A stretch of DNA of 64,000 nt from Dendrophyllia cribrosa (lineage: Eukaryota > Cnidaria > Anthozoa > Scleractinia > Dendrophylliidae): contig JAJLRJ010000002.1 of assembly GCA_024195265.1 (NCBI GenBank), forward strand, positions 1,330,888-1,394,887. The letters run 5' to 3'. Below, in pieces: positions 1 to 11,507 of the stretch (its first letter is position 1; the number at the start of each line of letters is the position of its first letter). Made by a program: the position numbers and the translations under genes. The notes under the pieces are model-generated. The model was not told the origin of the DNA, searched no databases, and was given only the letters and a program-made list of their open reading frames with translations.

Positions 1-158
1 ACAGTCGCTAAATGACAGTTCGGAAGTTTCCCACAATGTGTTGCAAAGAGATTGCGTGACGCGTAGCACGCTGGAATTTGTTGCGTGCCTTAATATGAAT
101 ATGTATCGGTCGCGGAAAGAACATTGCCGTGGAAAAGGTTTCAGGTCAGTGTCATTTA

Positions 159-537
159 AGCCCCATTTACACGAGCAATTTTTCCTTGACAAGTTTACTT
201 GTCAATTTTTATTGCTCGTGTAGATGATTAACAAGTTTTCCTTTACAATTTTCCATTGACAAGGTTTCCTTGTTCGTGTAGACGACGAGCAAGTTTTCCT
301 TGATAAGTTTCGGTTGTGCCCACAATGCCTAAATCAATAATATCCTTGCCACATTTTCCTTGTTGTCCGTCTACACGAGCAAATTTCTGACTTGACAATT
401 TTTCCTTGTCAAGGAAAAGCTAGCATGCCAGCTTTTCCTTGACAAGGAAAAATTGTCCACTATTCTCCATCTACACGAGCAATTTTTCCTTGTCAAGGAA
501 AACTTGTCAACGAAAAATTGCTCGTGTAAATGGGACT
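159..537. mobile_element. MITE with TTA target duplication
   Basis: The element begins AGCCCCATTTACACGAGC and ends with the reverse complement of nearly the same sequence. TTA lies directly outside both ends (156-158 and 538-540). The interior is built from repeated short palindromes of TTTTCCTTGACAAGG, so the whole unit could fold into a long hairpin. A TTA duplication suggests mobilisation by a PIF/Harbinger-type transposase. It is inserted inside the 13-2521 element. Confidence 0.8.
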
Positions 538-2390
538 TTATAAAGTGGGCGGGGCCGGTCCTTTAGTTGTAGAACTTGAGGCTCTAGTGGGGTCCGAGTG
601 CATGCCTTCTATATTGATTTTTGACGTCGGGAGGCTCGAAAGTGCTTTTTGCATCATTCAATACAATATATTTTCGAAAACAAAAGTGAAATTCAAAGAT
701 ATTTTTTTCTTTTTAGCCACTATTGCACCCGCTTTCCGTTAATAGTTCATCAGAAAATTAAACTAACCCGAGCCTTGAATTGCGTTTATGATAAAGCCAA
801 TCATGCACTCCATTGTTGTAAATAAATTCCTGCACAGCAAAAGTAGAGAAAAAAAATCGTTCGCAGCGTGCGAAAGAAAAGTATGGAATAATCTCGAAAA
901 AAAAATTCTTGCACAGCCTCAAGGCGGAAAACAAATCATGCATCACACAAGGCTTCTTCAATCTTCTTACAAGAGAAAATAAAACTGTAAAAGTGGTTAG
1001 CAATCTTGCATTACATTGGCCCTTCATTTTCTAGCTTTACAAGGGCAACTATCCTCAAAATCTTCAAGGAGGGCCATCGATGGCGCTTTTTTCTTCACTG
1101 CCGGGCACGGGCACGACGCATTTCTTTTGTAACTACATCCGGGTCGACCTTCCTGTCTGTGGATTGACCAATAGTAAATTTAGCCTCCAGGTAGGCTTTC
1201 TGCTTTTCATTGAATTGGTAGCAAGGGCTGTTCCATTTCCTTTAGCGCCCAGCCCGCCTTGAGGCTTTGGCCTTTGTTTGAGCTGCTAACTGAGCTTGAG
1301 AGTGGCAAAGAAAGGGAGAAGTGCAACGCTTTCGCTGAGGAGGGTGGCGTACTGTTGTTTGGCCAGGTTCATTAGGGTGTGCCTCTCCGGTGACCTGGAG
1401 CAGGCTTCTAATGACAGATGACGTTACGGGTCGGACGGCCGTTGAAACACTTTGATGCAGCCCCCAGGAGGTACTAGCCTGTGAGCAAGGCTCTCGTTCT
1501 TAGAGGTTGGGAGGAAGGGGTTCGGGGGGCCTCCTCCCCTCCCAAATCGCGAACCCGGTCCCGACCCCGAGAGCTTGCTCGCAGGCTAGGGGGGTACTCG
1601 GATATGTCTTGGCTGGGTATGTGCCGCCCGGGTCTCCAAATTTAGACCCCGTTTTAGAAAGAATTTGCACTCAAAATGTTACCCCATTCTAAAAATAGGT
1701 CAATTTTTAACACTCTGATTCTAGAAAAATGATATGGAAAATGATATGCGATCTCGGATGGCAGACCCTCGAAGCTCGCTGGGCTGTCAGCCGCCTATCC
1801 CTGATTGTCCACGGCCTTGTGGACGTTGAAAGTCAGATTCTGGTTAGGAGTACAAGTGGGCGTGTAACTAGACAATCCCAAGGTCAACACCACTTCTGGA
1901 ATATCCTGCGCGTATTTAATTTAGATTTCGTAGAAATTGCGTAACTTTCAATAGCCCATTTTTTAAAAAAGTTATTTCTTTGTTTGTTCGACTTATACAT
2001 CAAAATACGACAATTCTGTTTCTACACAAATCAGCAACATAATTGCTTTGATTTCAAACAGACGATAAAGGCGATAAAGTCACGATTTACAATTTCTTTA
2101 TTCACCATCTTATGAAGCTTTCGTGCGTTCGAAATATTATACCTCGTTCTAGGAAATGTCTCTAAAATGGATACCCGTTCGTTCTAGACCAGGAGTCCCA
2201 AAATTACGACCCCGTTAGGCGGCACATACCCGTATAGGTATTTTTGGGAACACCCCCTCCCCCCATAAATGACTTGTATATTTATCTACCAAATATACCT
2301 GAAAGACGATTTGAACATTAATTAAAATTGTACCAAAACGAAGGAAACAGACTTTATACATTTATACATTTCCAAAAACGGACGTTACTC
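538..2390. other. Interior of TIR element, no gene seen
   Basis: This stretch between the two TIRs contains only short unconnected ORFs. There is a GC-richer patch near 1180-1620, and I see no domain, RNA gene or splice-supported exon. It is probably filler DNA of the non-autonomous element. Confidence 0.5.
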
Positions 2391-2521
2391 CTGTGACTTT
2401 TCCACGGCAATTATATTAATGTTCTTTCCTTGACCGATACCATAAGCACGCAGCAAATTCCAGTGTGCTACGCGTCACGCAATCTCTTTGCAACACATTG
2501 TGGGAAACTTCCGAACTGTCA

Positions 2522-3500
2522 GTTGTTTTAACAAATTTGGAGTAAATAACGCTATGATATGATCTACAAGGCTCAGATATTCCAAACACAGCAATATAAT
2601 GGATCGGAGTGCAGGATTGTCTTTATTATAAACGCAATTCAAGGTTCGGGTCAGTTTAATTTTCTGATGAAAAAGCGGGTAAGTGTTGATCGCTGTTATT
2701 TGTAAGGTCGCACAACATGATCGATGTTCGTGTCTCTACTCCGTATCCCAACAAACTGCTTAAAAGATATCATTTTAAGTTAGCAAAGGATATATAAAGT
2801 TCTTCTGAAATCTTTACGATTCTGAAAAAGGCTCTATCTCAAAGGAACTATTTTTAGCGATAAACATTTGGTGCGCAGTGGCGGCGCTCAGGTTCGTGTC
2901 ACAAGTTCTCCTGGTGTCAAACTACCCTTCACATTTTGGTCTCTCGACGGGGCACTTTTAAAGTGCCGCCAGAAATATTTCACCACAGTAAACAACAGAA
3001 GTTGTGCTTCAAGACCGTCTTAATTTTGTTTTCAAACTCAACGTACCAATTGGGTTTCCACGGCGTTGAAATTGGTTCAAATTTGCTAATTTTTAAAATG
3101 GAAGAAATCGTGTTTCTTCTAACGGTCGAAATATTCTTATTTCAACTGCTAATCCAAAGTAAATAACAGTAGTGTGAAGAACAAGAGCGTGTTTATGTTG
3201 TAGCCACATTTTATTTATGTATGGCATCGCGTTTTTCTGTACGAGCGAGATGAAAATGTGTAATTTTTCGCCAGTTTCACAACTGAAAGGCCGCCGATTT
3301 GCCGTTTTTCAAACTTTGCCCGTTTTCGAAAAAAATAAAACGCCGTTACAATTTTTAATGTTATTTTTGAAAATACTTCACTATAGAGATTATTTGGGCA
3401 AAATATAAAGAAATCCGAAATTTTGTGAGTGACGCCCGATTTTCGAAAATTTCAGACATTGGCTCTTAATATACCTGAGTGGTCAATTGTGAGTTTCAAG
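2522..3500. other. Gene-free stretch
   Basis: Nothing recognisable was found. Small ORFs at 2936-3166 and 3217-3408 have no motif and no convincing splice or start context. It is probably intron or upstream DNA of the receptor gene that follows. Confidence 0.4.
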
Positions 3501-3512
3501 CCCGAATTTTTT

Positions 3513-3628
3513 TCAGGTTGCTTTTTCAACTGCTTAAGTTGAGAGCACACTGCGAGGATAACAAATTTCACTCATGTTTATCCGCAGTTCAAATATATGA
3601 TCTTCATATATTCACATTCACCTATATT
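3513..3628 (+). repeat. SINE tail, copy 1
   Basis: From about AAGCCCGAATTTTTTTCAGG onward the sequence is almost identical to 3747-3870 but lacks the tRNA-like head. It is a 5'-truncated copy of the SINE that follows. Confidence 0.7.
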
Positions 3629-3671
3629 CACTAATAACAGGTATATTACGAACTCACAATTGACCATCTAT

Positions 3672-3870
3672 CCATGTGGCTTGATATCACAGTGGATAGA
3701 GTGATTGCACCGGTATCGCAAAGTCATGGATTCGAATCCCGTTCAAGCCTGAATTTTTTTTTCAGGTTGCTTTTTCAACTGCTTAAGTTGAGAGCACACT
3801 GCGAGGATCACAAATTTCACTCATGTTTATCCGCAGTTCAAATATATGATCTTCATATATTCACATTCAT
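3672..3870 (+). repeat. tRNA-derived SINE, copy 2
   Basis: A 72-nt tRNA-like head (3678-3749) has a perfect 7-bp acceptor pairing (GGCTTGA with TCAAGCC) and a box-B-like GGATTCGAATCC. A body shared with copy 1 follows. The T stem does not pair cleanly and the head runs straight into the repeated body, so it reads as a SINE promoter and not as a working tRNA gene. Confidence 0.7.
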
Positions 3871-4308
3871 TTTAAAAAATCTTAGTAACAACATCATGTA
3901 CGTAAGAGTCTAACAGCTTATTGCATATGCCACAATCTCAGTTAAAGCATTTTTGGAGTACTCAGGCGAAATATACGCAATTGAGAAGATTTTTTAAACG
4001 TTATTTTCCGATACCAAAAGGGCCACACAAAACACAGGTTTTCAGAACGCTCATATCTATACAGCTTATACTGACACTGTACTGAGGTGTAACCGTAGTT
4101 GCAGCTCTATTCTCCTTTCGGGGAGAAGGTCTGCGACGATGATGATGCTGAGGATGATGCTAGTAATGACAAATGATCATCATGACGATGAAGTGTAGTC
4201 TCCGGGCTTATAACGGACCAAGTTGGGCCAAAGAATGATGGAGAAAATCTTGGTAAATGTTATAGTACCTAAAATGTCGTGTAAAACGGTTATTTTACTT
4301 ACCAACAG

Positions 4309-7300
4309 GCTCGAACAGCAGTGTTGACCATTGGATTTTCTTTATCGTTTGGTGCTATGTTCAGTAAAACTTGGCGAGTCTTCAAAGTATTCACAGCTTC
4401 AAAGAAAGGAAAGAAAATGGTAGGATTTGATAGCTTTTTTTGTGTTAACAGGGACGTAGCCAATACTTGTGTACTTGTTGATCTCATCATGTTAGTGAGA
4501 GTGGTTACGAAAACAATAATCGTAAAATGCATTAAAAAACAATCCTTAATTTTCTGCTATATTTACAAGCTTCAACGCATTACAGGAAATTTCTTATCTT
4601 TGCACATTTTTAAATCTATTATGAGGACAAATGCGCTATAAGATCTATAGGCCCCGGCCTATGGCGGGGCAGTAAGCAGCTCTTATACAAGGTCTTCTCT
4701 GATTTGATGAGAAAACAATAGAACAAACAACACAACAATGGACCCTAGCTCTGAAGCTGCGTGATACCTAGTTCCAATGAAATTTTCGATCCTGTTTCAA
4801 GGACCTAGAATATGGAATTCATTACCGAACGACATCAAAAATGCCCCGTCTTATAGTATATTCAAACGTATGTCAAACCATTTTTAAGGGTCAGACAGAA
4901 TGCAACCCAAATACCTTAACACCTTACATCTATATTTTTCCCCTAAATACACTTATATACTTAGACTTTTTTCTTTATTTCTTAAAATGCCGCCTAGTAT
5001 TTAAATTGCCCGTGGGGGGAAATCTCTATTCCTCATAAGCTCGGCTTTTCGGAGATTTCCCCGCCACAGTCACTCCTCCCAAGTTATGTATAAATTTTAA
5101 ATTTAATATTAATTAACCTATTTATTATCGTTTTTATTCTGCTTGTAACTCATTGTGTGTGGCAAAATAAAAAATAAATTAAAAAAATAAAAAATAAAAA
5201 ATAAATAAAAGGTTGTTAAGAGTTGCCTGGTATCTGCCTATGGCTAGTTCTGCCCCTGACATAGCGTTTAATTCAAATGCAGCATTCTTCTTTTAAATTC
5301 CGTGTTTCATTTACTAGGGTGCAGCCTAACTTTAGGGGACTATAAACTGTTGAGAGGTATCCTACGAGGGCTAGCATCCTTTTCAGGAGAAAGTGGTAGT
5401 GCTCTTAGTCCCAAACCTCATGATGATGGGTCACATGACTCGTAAACTAAAGCCAATTGTATTCTCTTATTTGCATTATCACAGGCCATAAAGGATCTTC
5501 GCCTCTTTTTTATTGTAGCAGCATTGTTAGCAATTGATATGGTGTTCTTTTCCTGCTGGATTAGCATTGACCCGTTCCAAGCTGAAGAACTAACATTTGA
5601 AGAACTGGTGAGCAGAACACTCTCCTAAAGCTGAACTTTTTTTTACTCTCGTTGAGGCAAGAGTTTCTATTCGTCGCAGAATAGCTTATATTTCTATGCC
5701 GTTATCGAGCGTTATCGGTGTTGATTTTCTATTTTAAAATATATCAAGCAAAGTCATGGTCTATTTGTAGCGCGACTATTTGTGTTTGTTTATCCACAGA
5801 CCCGAAAGGAACAATACACAATCATCGTTACCGTGATGTACCGGTGCAGCTGCAAATACAAGACCTATTTTCTGGCGGCTCTATTTGCCCACAAAGGAAT
5901 TCTTCTCTTATTTGGGCTTTTCCTGGCCTGGGAGACTCGCAATGTCACCATTCCTGCCCTAAACGACTCCAAGTACATTGGGATGTCTGTTTATAACGTG
6001 GTTGTGCTGTCCATCATTGGTGCTATTGTGGCTATTGCATTCGATGGTTCCATGTATCATGAAGCTCCTTATGTCATCTCCTCGCTGTGTCTCATTGTCA
6101 GTACGACAGTTACGCTATTACTGGTGTTTGTTCCAAAGGTAAGGCATGCAATTTTATCCATGGAACCAGAACCTTTTTCTCCGTAAGTGACAAAAAAAGA
6201 TTGATATACCTTGACAAGTGAATTCGTAACAACAGCATAAAATACAAGGTCCTCACCGTGACATGTAAGAAAAACCAATTGCCCTGGAAGTTAAGATCAT
6301 TCCTGTATGCGTGACAGTACTGTATAACATTGTATTATTACAACATAGTCGTCACGTAAGTGGTCTATTGATATAGGTCTGAATTAATTAGTGTGTGTTT
6401 AGCCCAGCCTCAGGTCTAAACGGGCTAATCGAGTGAAGGTAAGAAGCTTTGACCGAGCGTGAAAGCTCGAGGTATCTGTAACCCAACATGATCTCCTCTC
6501 TGAATTAACGATTATCGTTAATTCTTAAATTGCTCCGAATTAACGATTATAGTTAATTCCGAACACTGTTTCCCAGGACATTTCAGAAAAGAAGAAATAA
6601 AAAAAAAACCATGTTATTTGGACTGCGGGATTCGAACCCGGAACTACCGCTACTAGGAACGTCTTCTTACCACTAGACTACCAAGGAGATGGGAAATTAT
6701 ATCTGCAAGATATTTATTTGAGTCTTGCATAGAATATCGTTGATCTACAGTGATTAGGCCTAAGCGCTGATTTCAAATGGTTAGCTTTTTGTTGAGGTTT
6801 GGTGATCATGCCTTTCCATTTACTTTCAAAAATTATTTTCAAGCGAGTGATTTTATAGGCTTACTACAGGGTGTAGAATAAGCGCATGAATTTTATTATG
6901 TTAAAAAATTGATGTTTGCTCAACCAGCAGCGTGGTGGTCCAGTGGTTAGAAGAGAGGATAAGTCGGCGAAGGGTCGTAGGGTCGTAGGTTCGAGTCCTG
7001 TCCGAACACCAAGGATTGTTCTTTTTCAACAAAAATGCTGATTTCCCAGAATTCCTTTCAGACTGTCAGTGTTCGGAATTAACTATAATCGTTAATTCGG
7101 AGCAATTTAAGAATTAACGATAATCGTTAATTCAGAGAGGAGGACGGAACCTCGTCCCCAGGGCCTTCTCTTCGTTCAAGGTGGCGGCAGGAGAAACAGA
7201 AACCAGGCTGCCAAAATCCTCAATGATCATGTAGTCTTTTGTCACGTGCTACATGATTAAATGTCGTGTTTCGGGGGTTACAGCTGTTTTCAGTTACGTG

Positions 7301-9441
7301 TCGTAAAACCAAAACCAAAGTAATTACTCTGGCCAATCACAGAACTCGCAGACAATCCAATGAACCAATCAGAACACGAAGCAAATACATGTAGCCGGCG
7401 CCAAGCGCGGGAAAACGCGATTGGTTTTGGTTTTACTTCTGATTGGTTGAGAAGCGTAGCAATGCAAAACCAAAGCAATCGTGAAATTACTTCCGATACT
7501 CAATTGAAATCCACTCTATTTTCAACGATTGGCGGCCATATTTGTTTTCTTGCAATCTAGAAACTTCGTTCAAGTGGAAAGAACAAATTTCATCAAATTT
7601 CACGTGACAAAATACTCCACAAGATTTGCCAAAAAAGGTGGCTCCATATAGCTTTTTGGCGCGTGTGGCATGGGCACGAAAATGGCGCGAGCGCACTTTT
7701 CTTTATTTTGATGACGTCACAAAAGAAAAGAGTTTTTTTATGGTAACTAAAACGTTTATTGCGCGTATTCCACACGGTAAATTTTCGTAAAAATTGACAA
7801 AATGGTAGGATTTTTTTGGTTTTCGATCACAAAAAAAAGAACAATTTTTGTACATGCACAAACCGAAATAAACGTAAAAAACGAAAATTGAGTAAATTAC
7901 CGCAAATTATGTACCGATTTTTTTATGGCTTTGTTAGATTAGACTTACTGAATGTTTCTTCTGTTTCAACAAAAATCGTGGGTATTTACCGTATAAAAAC
8001 CGAGAAAATTCGTTGAGAGGTTTGTTAGCCTTGAACAACAAGCCCAGCAACCCAGTCATTGGTTGCCATGGTAACAAGACAAGACTGCCAAATTAGACTT
8101 CTCAAACGAGAAAGCCTAAGCCTATATAATGCCTAGTATCGTGAAACGAAACTCTCGAAAGACAGCAATAAGATCGTGTATATTTTTTTGGAAGACTGGC
8201 CAATAACTATATGGAGCCACCTTAAGTAACTATGTTTTGGTGACCCCTTGTTTATGTCTTTCCATCATAACAAATTACTAATTGTAACTTAATTTATTAT
8301 GGGATACGCCTCGCCCAAGTCCTCATGTCCCGTTCGTTTCTCCCCCCACGAGAAACATTTACATGTTGGGAAGGAACACACCCTGACCATTGTGCGTCAG
8401 CAGTACATGATCCCACTAGAAAAATCGCTCACCGGGAAGATCATCAATAATTACTGTATGATTTCCTACACTGTGTGTCAACGTGCCTGTGATTGCATCC
8501 TTGCCAAAAGAGCGAATCGAGATCCTTCGTGAACGGAAGTAGTACAAAAAATCCATGCAAAGGTTTACTACATCTGGTTATAAGTATCAGGCAAAGCAGA
8601 TGGTAATATGAAGCACTGACAAAAAATATCGGCTATCGCGTCATCCTTTCGCAATTTTCGTTTTTTATATAGATTTACCAGTTTCTAAAGAAGGACGAAG
8701 AAATGACTACCCGTGTCTCCGATTTACATGCTGGTACTACCGAACCAGGGGCTCACATTCACAGCCTGCCAAACGAAAGCCCTGTGGTAAATAAACACCA
8801 TTCATCTACCTGCAAAGCTACGCAAAAAGATTGTGATGAACCAAGAACTACAGGTATAAAATAGAAACTTCTGCTTATATCTTAAAGTGGCCTACTTTGA
8901 TTTTTCTGAGTTAAGCCAACCAAATTTCTATTGGCTGATACTTCACCGTCAGAGCTGGGTCTGTTAAAATACTTTTCCATTCACTACAGATTGATAAAAT
9001 TGTCCAAAGAAAAAGGTTTAATTGAAATCATTGTTATTATAGCAACGAAATGATGACATCAGTTGATTTGTTGACTTCCGGTTGTCGATTTCTCTCTCTT
9101 GGTCATGCTGGCATACAAACCCATTAGTACGTAATATCTGGACCTCAATCAAGTGCAAGAGGCCTGCTGCGAGCAATAGGAATTAAATATGGGTTTGTTG
9201 TGGCTACCAAGACTGCCAAAACTTCAATTGAAACAAATTCTTAAAGAGTTGTACTTTAAGAGGAAAACAAATACCTTATTGTTACTAATTTTCGCAAGAA
9301 ATGGAAGAGAAATGTTGTTGCGACTGCATCAAGGATGTGTTGCAGGAACTACAGCAAGAGGACAGTGATTCTGAGGGAGAGAGCGCGAACACGAAAGTAC
9401 AAATGCATAACGAGGACAAAGGACAGTTTATAATCATGTAA
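4309..9441 (+). CDS. GABA-B-type metabotropic receptor, 3' exons
   Basis: C-terminal part of a class C G-protein-coupled receptor that would respond to GABA or a related ligand at the plasma membrane. Five frame-consistent exons are 4309-4419 (TM3 and the SKTWRV motif), 5485-5607 (TM4), 5800-6138 (TM5-TM7, with the family-diagnostic FLAWETRN and PALNDSKYIGMSVYN), 8673-8853, and 9299-9441 (stop TAA 9439-9441). All have GT-AG borders. The tail has a cysteine cluster (KCCCDC) and an acidic coiled stretch. If the donor at 8854 is not used, translation stops at 8862-8864, giving an alternative short tail. The ligand-binding ectodomain and TM1-TM2 are not in the window and should lie upstream. The subtype (GABBR1- or GABBR2-like) cannot be settled from these exons, so no symbol is given. 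Confidence 0.92.
4740..5212 (+). repeat. LINE 3' end in receptor intron
   Basis: The translated remnant contains GPRIWNSLPNDIKNAPS, the typical C-terminal motif of CR1/Jockey-like LINE ORF2 proteins. A 3' UTR and an A-rich tail of AAATAAAA units follow to about 5212. It is 5'-truncated and lies in the intron between receptor exons 4309-4419 and 5485-5607. Confidence 0.75.
6617..6688 (-). other. tRNA-like segment
   Basis: On the minus strand it shows a box-A-like TAGTCTAGTGGTAAGA and a box-B GGGTTCGAATCCC at the right spacing. Acceptor ends do not pair well, so it is a degenerate tRNA copy or Pol III promoter relic inside the foldback element. Confidence 0.45.
6934..7010 (+). other. tRNA-like segment
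   Basis: It has a box-A-like GGTCCAGTGGTTAGAAG and a box-B GGTTCGAGTCC. GGTGGTC and GAACACC pair at 6 of 7 positions as an acceptor stem. The middle contains a duplicated GGGTCGTA, which spoils the anticodon arm. It is probably a tRNA-derived relic. Confidence 0.45.
7281..7516. mobile_element. TA-duplication MITE, copy A
   Basis: Related over its whole length to 61869-62150. Shared parts include GTCGTAAAACCAAAACCAAAG, a CCAATCA-rich core and GGCGCCAAGCGCGGGAAAAC. Degenerate inverted ends are bounded by TA (7279-7280 and 7517-7518), as for Tc1/mariner-type elements. It lies in a receptor intron. Confidence 0.75.
7635..8223. mobile_element. Non-autonomous element with AAGGTGGCTCCATATAG ends
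   Basis: The sequence begins AAGGTGGCTCCATATAG and ends with its reverse complement at 8223. Part of the interior, around 7660-7930, recurs inverted near 12785-13140, so it belongs to a dispersed family. A conserved short reading frame (KKRKLSKLPQIMYRFF-like) appears in both copies but has no known function. Confidence 0.65.
8299..8532 (+). pseudogene. Possible retroelement integrase zinc-binding fragment
   Basis: The short frame contains H-x(2)-H, then GKEHTLTIVRQQYMIP, then paired cysteines about 30 residues later. This spacing resembles the HHCC integrase zinc-binding module of BEL/Pao-type LTR retrotransposons. Nothing else of the element is recognisable around it, and it lies in a receptor intron. 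The call is tentative. Confidence 0.35.
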
Positions 9442-9976
9442 ACTGACTTTAAATTTATTAAAAGGGTTTTGTAGCAGGATATTAAATTTCGCGTCATACA
9501 TTTTTGCGTTCTCTTTTGTTTGAAATCGCAAAAATTAAGTCCCGCGAAAACGATTAACAATAAGGTATGATGTAACATCGTATAACATCATAATCTGATA
9601 GACGCGCACGTGTTAGTCAGGCCGAGCGTATCGGTTGACGGATGTTGAAGGGCTCAATGTGTAGATCTCAGCCTCATTTGCTCTTAAGCTACTAAGGTTA
9701 GCCTACGAATACAGCCGCCTCTCATCGTTCCCGGCCGCTAGGGACGTTCGCGCGATATACTAAGGGTAATATTAAAACTTTTAAGGCAGTTACATTCCAC
9801 AATCTTTGGTAGTGTACAACCTTTTGGCTCCTTGGTTTTTAAGGAACATCGGGGTGGTGGTTTTATTTGTGCCTATGTTTTCTTTTCACATTAATTTTGG
9901 TTGTCGGTACGTGGCACTTTTTGTCAGTTAATGTACAGTATTGGATTCTGTCCAATGGTTGTATAATATGTAGCAA
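9442..9976. other. 3' flank of receptor gene
   Basis: Probable 3' UTR followed by intergenic DNA. I saw no further exon. The patch around 9690-9760 is GC-richer and resembles a dispersed repeat, but no second copy lies in the window. Confidence 0.35.
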
Positions 9977-10102
9977 GTGATTGTCAATCATTATCTGTGC
10001 GTGACACGGGTTTGCCTGAGGCCTACGAGATGTTATCATATCTTAGCAGATCTTAGCCTAGTCGCTTTAGTATTTTATTGTTTCGCTTTTGCATTTTCTA
10101 CT

Positions 10103-10552
10103 ATGCCTCCTAAAGGGAAAAGCACCAAGAAAGTGAACAAGCAATCTACCCCTGATAGTGCTTGGCTCTCCAAATTTTGTCGTTCAAATGACATTCCTGG
10201 AGAAGTAATGGACATCCTGGCTCAGAACCAGATCCTATCGAAGTCGTTCTTGGCCGCCATAACGGAGCAGGATTTGGCTGACATGGGCTTTGTTGTAGGC
10301 CACAAACTCCTCCTTCGGCGCGTGATTTCCCGCCTTCGGCAAGAAAGCGAGGATCCCCAAGAGGACAAAGCCGCTGTTACTCCAAAAGAAAGTGACCTGC
10401 TCCCGGAAATGAATTTGGAGGAGGAACTTTCAAAACTTGAAGCGGAGATCTCCACCCCTATTCCCTCTTCTGCTACTACACCAGCTGCTACTACATCCCC
10501 GGCGACCCCCGATGCAAACGCTTCTCCGGAAGGTAAGCCTTTGTTGCCTTGA
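10103..10552 (+). CDS. SAM-domain ORF, gag-like
   Basis: The frame is open from 9977, but the likely start is the ATG at 10103 (MPPKGKSTKK), because upstream residues look like translated 5' UTR. Residues ~15-80 form a SAM-like domain (ITEQDLADMGF, then GHKLLLRRVISRL), followed by an acidic and then a Pro/Thr/Ala-rich tail. A donor-like GGAAG/GTAAGC lies just before the stop, so the frame may continue into the next ORF by splicing. SAM-bearing basic N-terminal proteins followed by a frame like 10560-10826 are reminiscent of gag-like ORFs of DIRS/Ngaro-type retroelements. No recombinase or reverse transcriptase is present here, so host origin is not excluded. Confidence 0.6.
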   Translation: MPPKGKSTKKVNKQSTPDSAWLSKFCRSNDIPGEVMDILAQNQILSKSFLAAITEQDLADMGFVVGHKLLLRRVISRLRQESEDPQEDKAAVTPKESDLLPEMNLEEELSKLEAEISTPIPSSATTPAATTSPATPDANASPEGKPLLP

Positions 10553-10553
10553 T

Positions 10554-10826
10554 TATATTGATTATGTTGATTATATTTATGGCCTTGACGGTAAACAGCG
10601 AAAACCCTTGCAGCTGTCCTACGCGCAATTCATGCTCGCGAACGTTAAAATTCTCGAGTCTCTTTTCACAAAGAGAAAGAGAGAGAGAGAGAGCGGTGCT
10701 CCCGCGGAACTTATCAGCCTCCAGGGAGACTGGACTTCGGACGTCGTACTCCTCTCCATCGCTCAACCACCGGAACGACTGTTCTCAGTGGCCAAATTGA
10801 TTGCTCAAAACATTAACCTTCAGTAA
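10554..10826 (+). pseudogene. Gag-like downstream fragment
   Basis: The frame contains KPLQLSYAQFMLANVKILESLF, then a GA-rich microsatellite coding RERER, and ends at TAA 10824-10826. It lies directly after the SAM-domain ORF and resembles the central helical part of DIRS-type gag proteins. The acceptor-like TTGCAG before CTGTCC could mark an exon start. An AATAAA at about 11014 could serve as a poly(A) signal. Identification is tentative. Confidence 0.35.
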
Positions 10827-11180
10827 CATTATTTTGTTTCTGTGATATTTTCTCCTGCCTACGTTTATTTTTTATTTATTTTTCTCCTTCCCACATCCTT
10901 ATAATTCGTTTTTTTGTCTGACTTTACTTGTCTGGCGGTTTTGGTGAGCCGCATCATGGGGGAGGCCTTTGGTTTTGCTTCCCCCTTGCTGCGGCTTTGC
11001 TTTTTCCGGCAAACAATAAAGTCACTCTTATTTGTACAAGGTGTTGTTGTCTTGTTATATTGTTCTATGGTCTGATGAACAATTTCGTAGGTATTGCTTT
11101 TCCATCTTTAATGTCTGTTTTCACTCTATTACATTTTTCTTGTTTCTTTGCTTCTTTTGTTTTACCACCAAGTTTCTATC

Positions 11181-11507
11181 ATGCCGTATAAAGGAAAGAC
11201 CATCGGCTCCCGCAAGCGGAAAGGCTCTATCACACCTAGCGTTAAAGAAAGTTCCAAGTGTTCCTTGAGATCCACACATTCAACTGTCCAGACGAACTCA
11301 GATAAACCAAGCATGCAGGAACCATCACAGCCCTCAAATATCCTGGAACGCACTCCAACCGAGCTAGCATCCGACTTGGTCACTGTAGACCTAAACACTT
11401 CAACAGCCAACTCTGCAGCTATTTTCCAGGGTGTCCGTGATGGTAGGATTGTTCCAGCCACTATGCCATCAACCAAGCAGCAAATGAAGAGGCCGCAAGT
11501 GGTGTGA
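11181..11507 (+). CDS. Unrecognised basic/Ser-Thr-rich ORF
   Basis: An ATG at 11181 opens a frame of 108 residues beginning MPYKGKTIGSRKRKG, then Ser/Thr-rich and mildly acidic, ending KRPQVV and TGA. No domain is recognised. The N-terminus resembles that of the SAM-domain ORF upstream (MPPKGKSTKK), and both follow pyrimidine-rich DNA. It could be the first exon of a related retroelement gene. Confidence 0.35.
   Translation: MPYKGKTIGSRKRKGSITPSVKESSKCSLRSTHSTVQTNSDKPSMQEPSQPSNILERTPTELASDLVTVDLNTSTANSAAIFQGVRDGRIVPATMPSTKQQMKRPQVV

Larger units (their letters stand above)
13..2521. mobile_element. 2.5 kb non-autonomous TIR element
   Basis: The first ~130 bp (from TGACAGTTCGGAAGTTTCCC) recur as a reverse complement ending at 2521, with only a few substitutions and small indels. 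These are terminal inverted repeats. The interior has no transposase-like ORF, so the copy looks non-autonomous. A smaller MITE is nested at 159-537. No clear target-site duplication is visible, and the left flank is cut short by the window edge, so the superfamily is left open. Confidence 0.8.
6493..7142. mobile_element. Foldback element carrying two tRNA-like segments
   Basis: About 75 bp at the left end, built of AATTAACGATTATCGTTAATT-like palindromes, recurs inverted at the right end. Between them lie two tRNA-like segments pointing outward, at 6617-6688 (-) and 6934-7010 (+). It sits in the receptor intron before exon 8673-8853. Confidence 0.75.

Noticed and set aside
3678..3749. Functional tRNA gene
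   Set aside because: Acceptor arms pair, but the T and anticodon stems are imperfect and the segment continues into a repeated SINE body.
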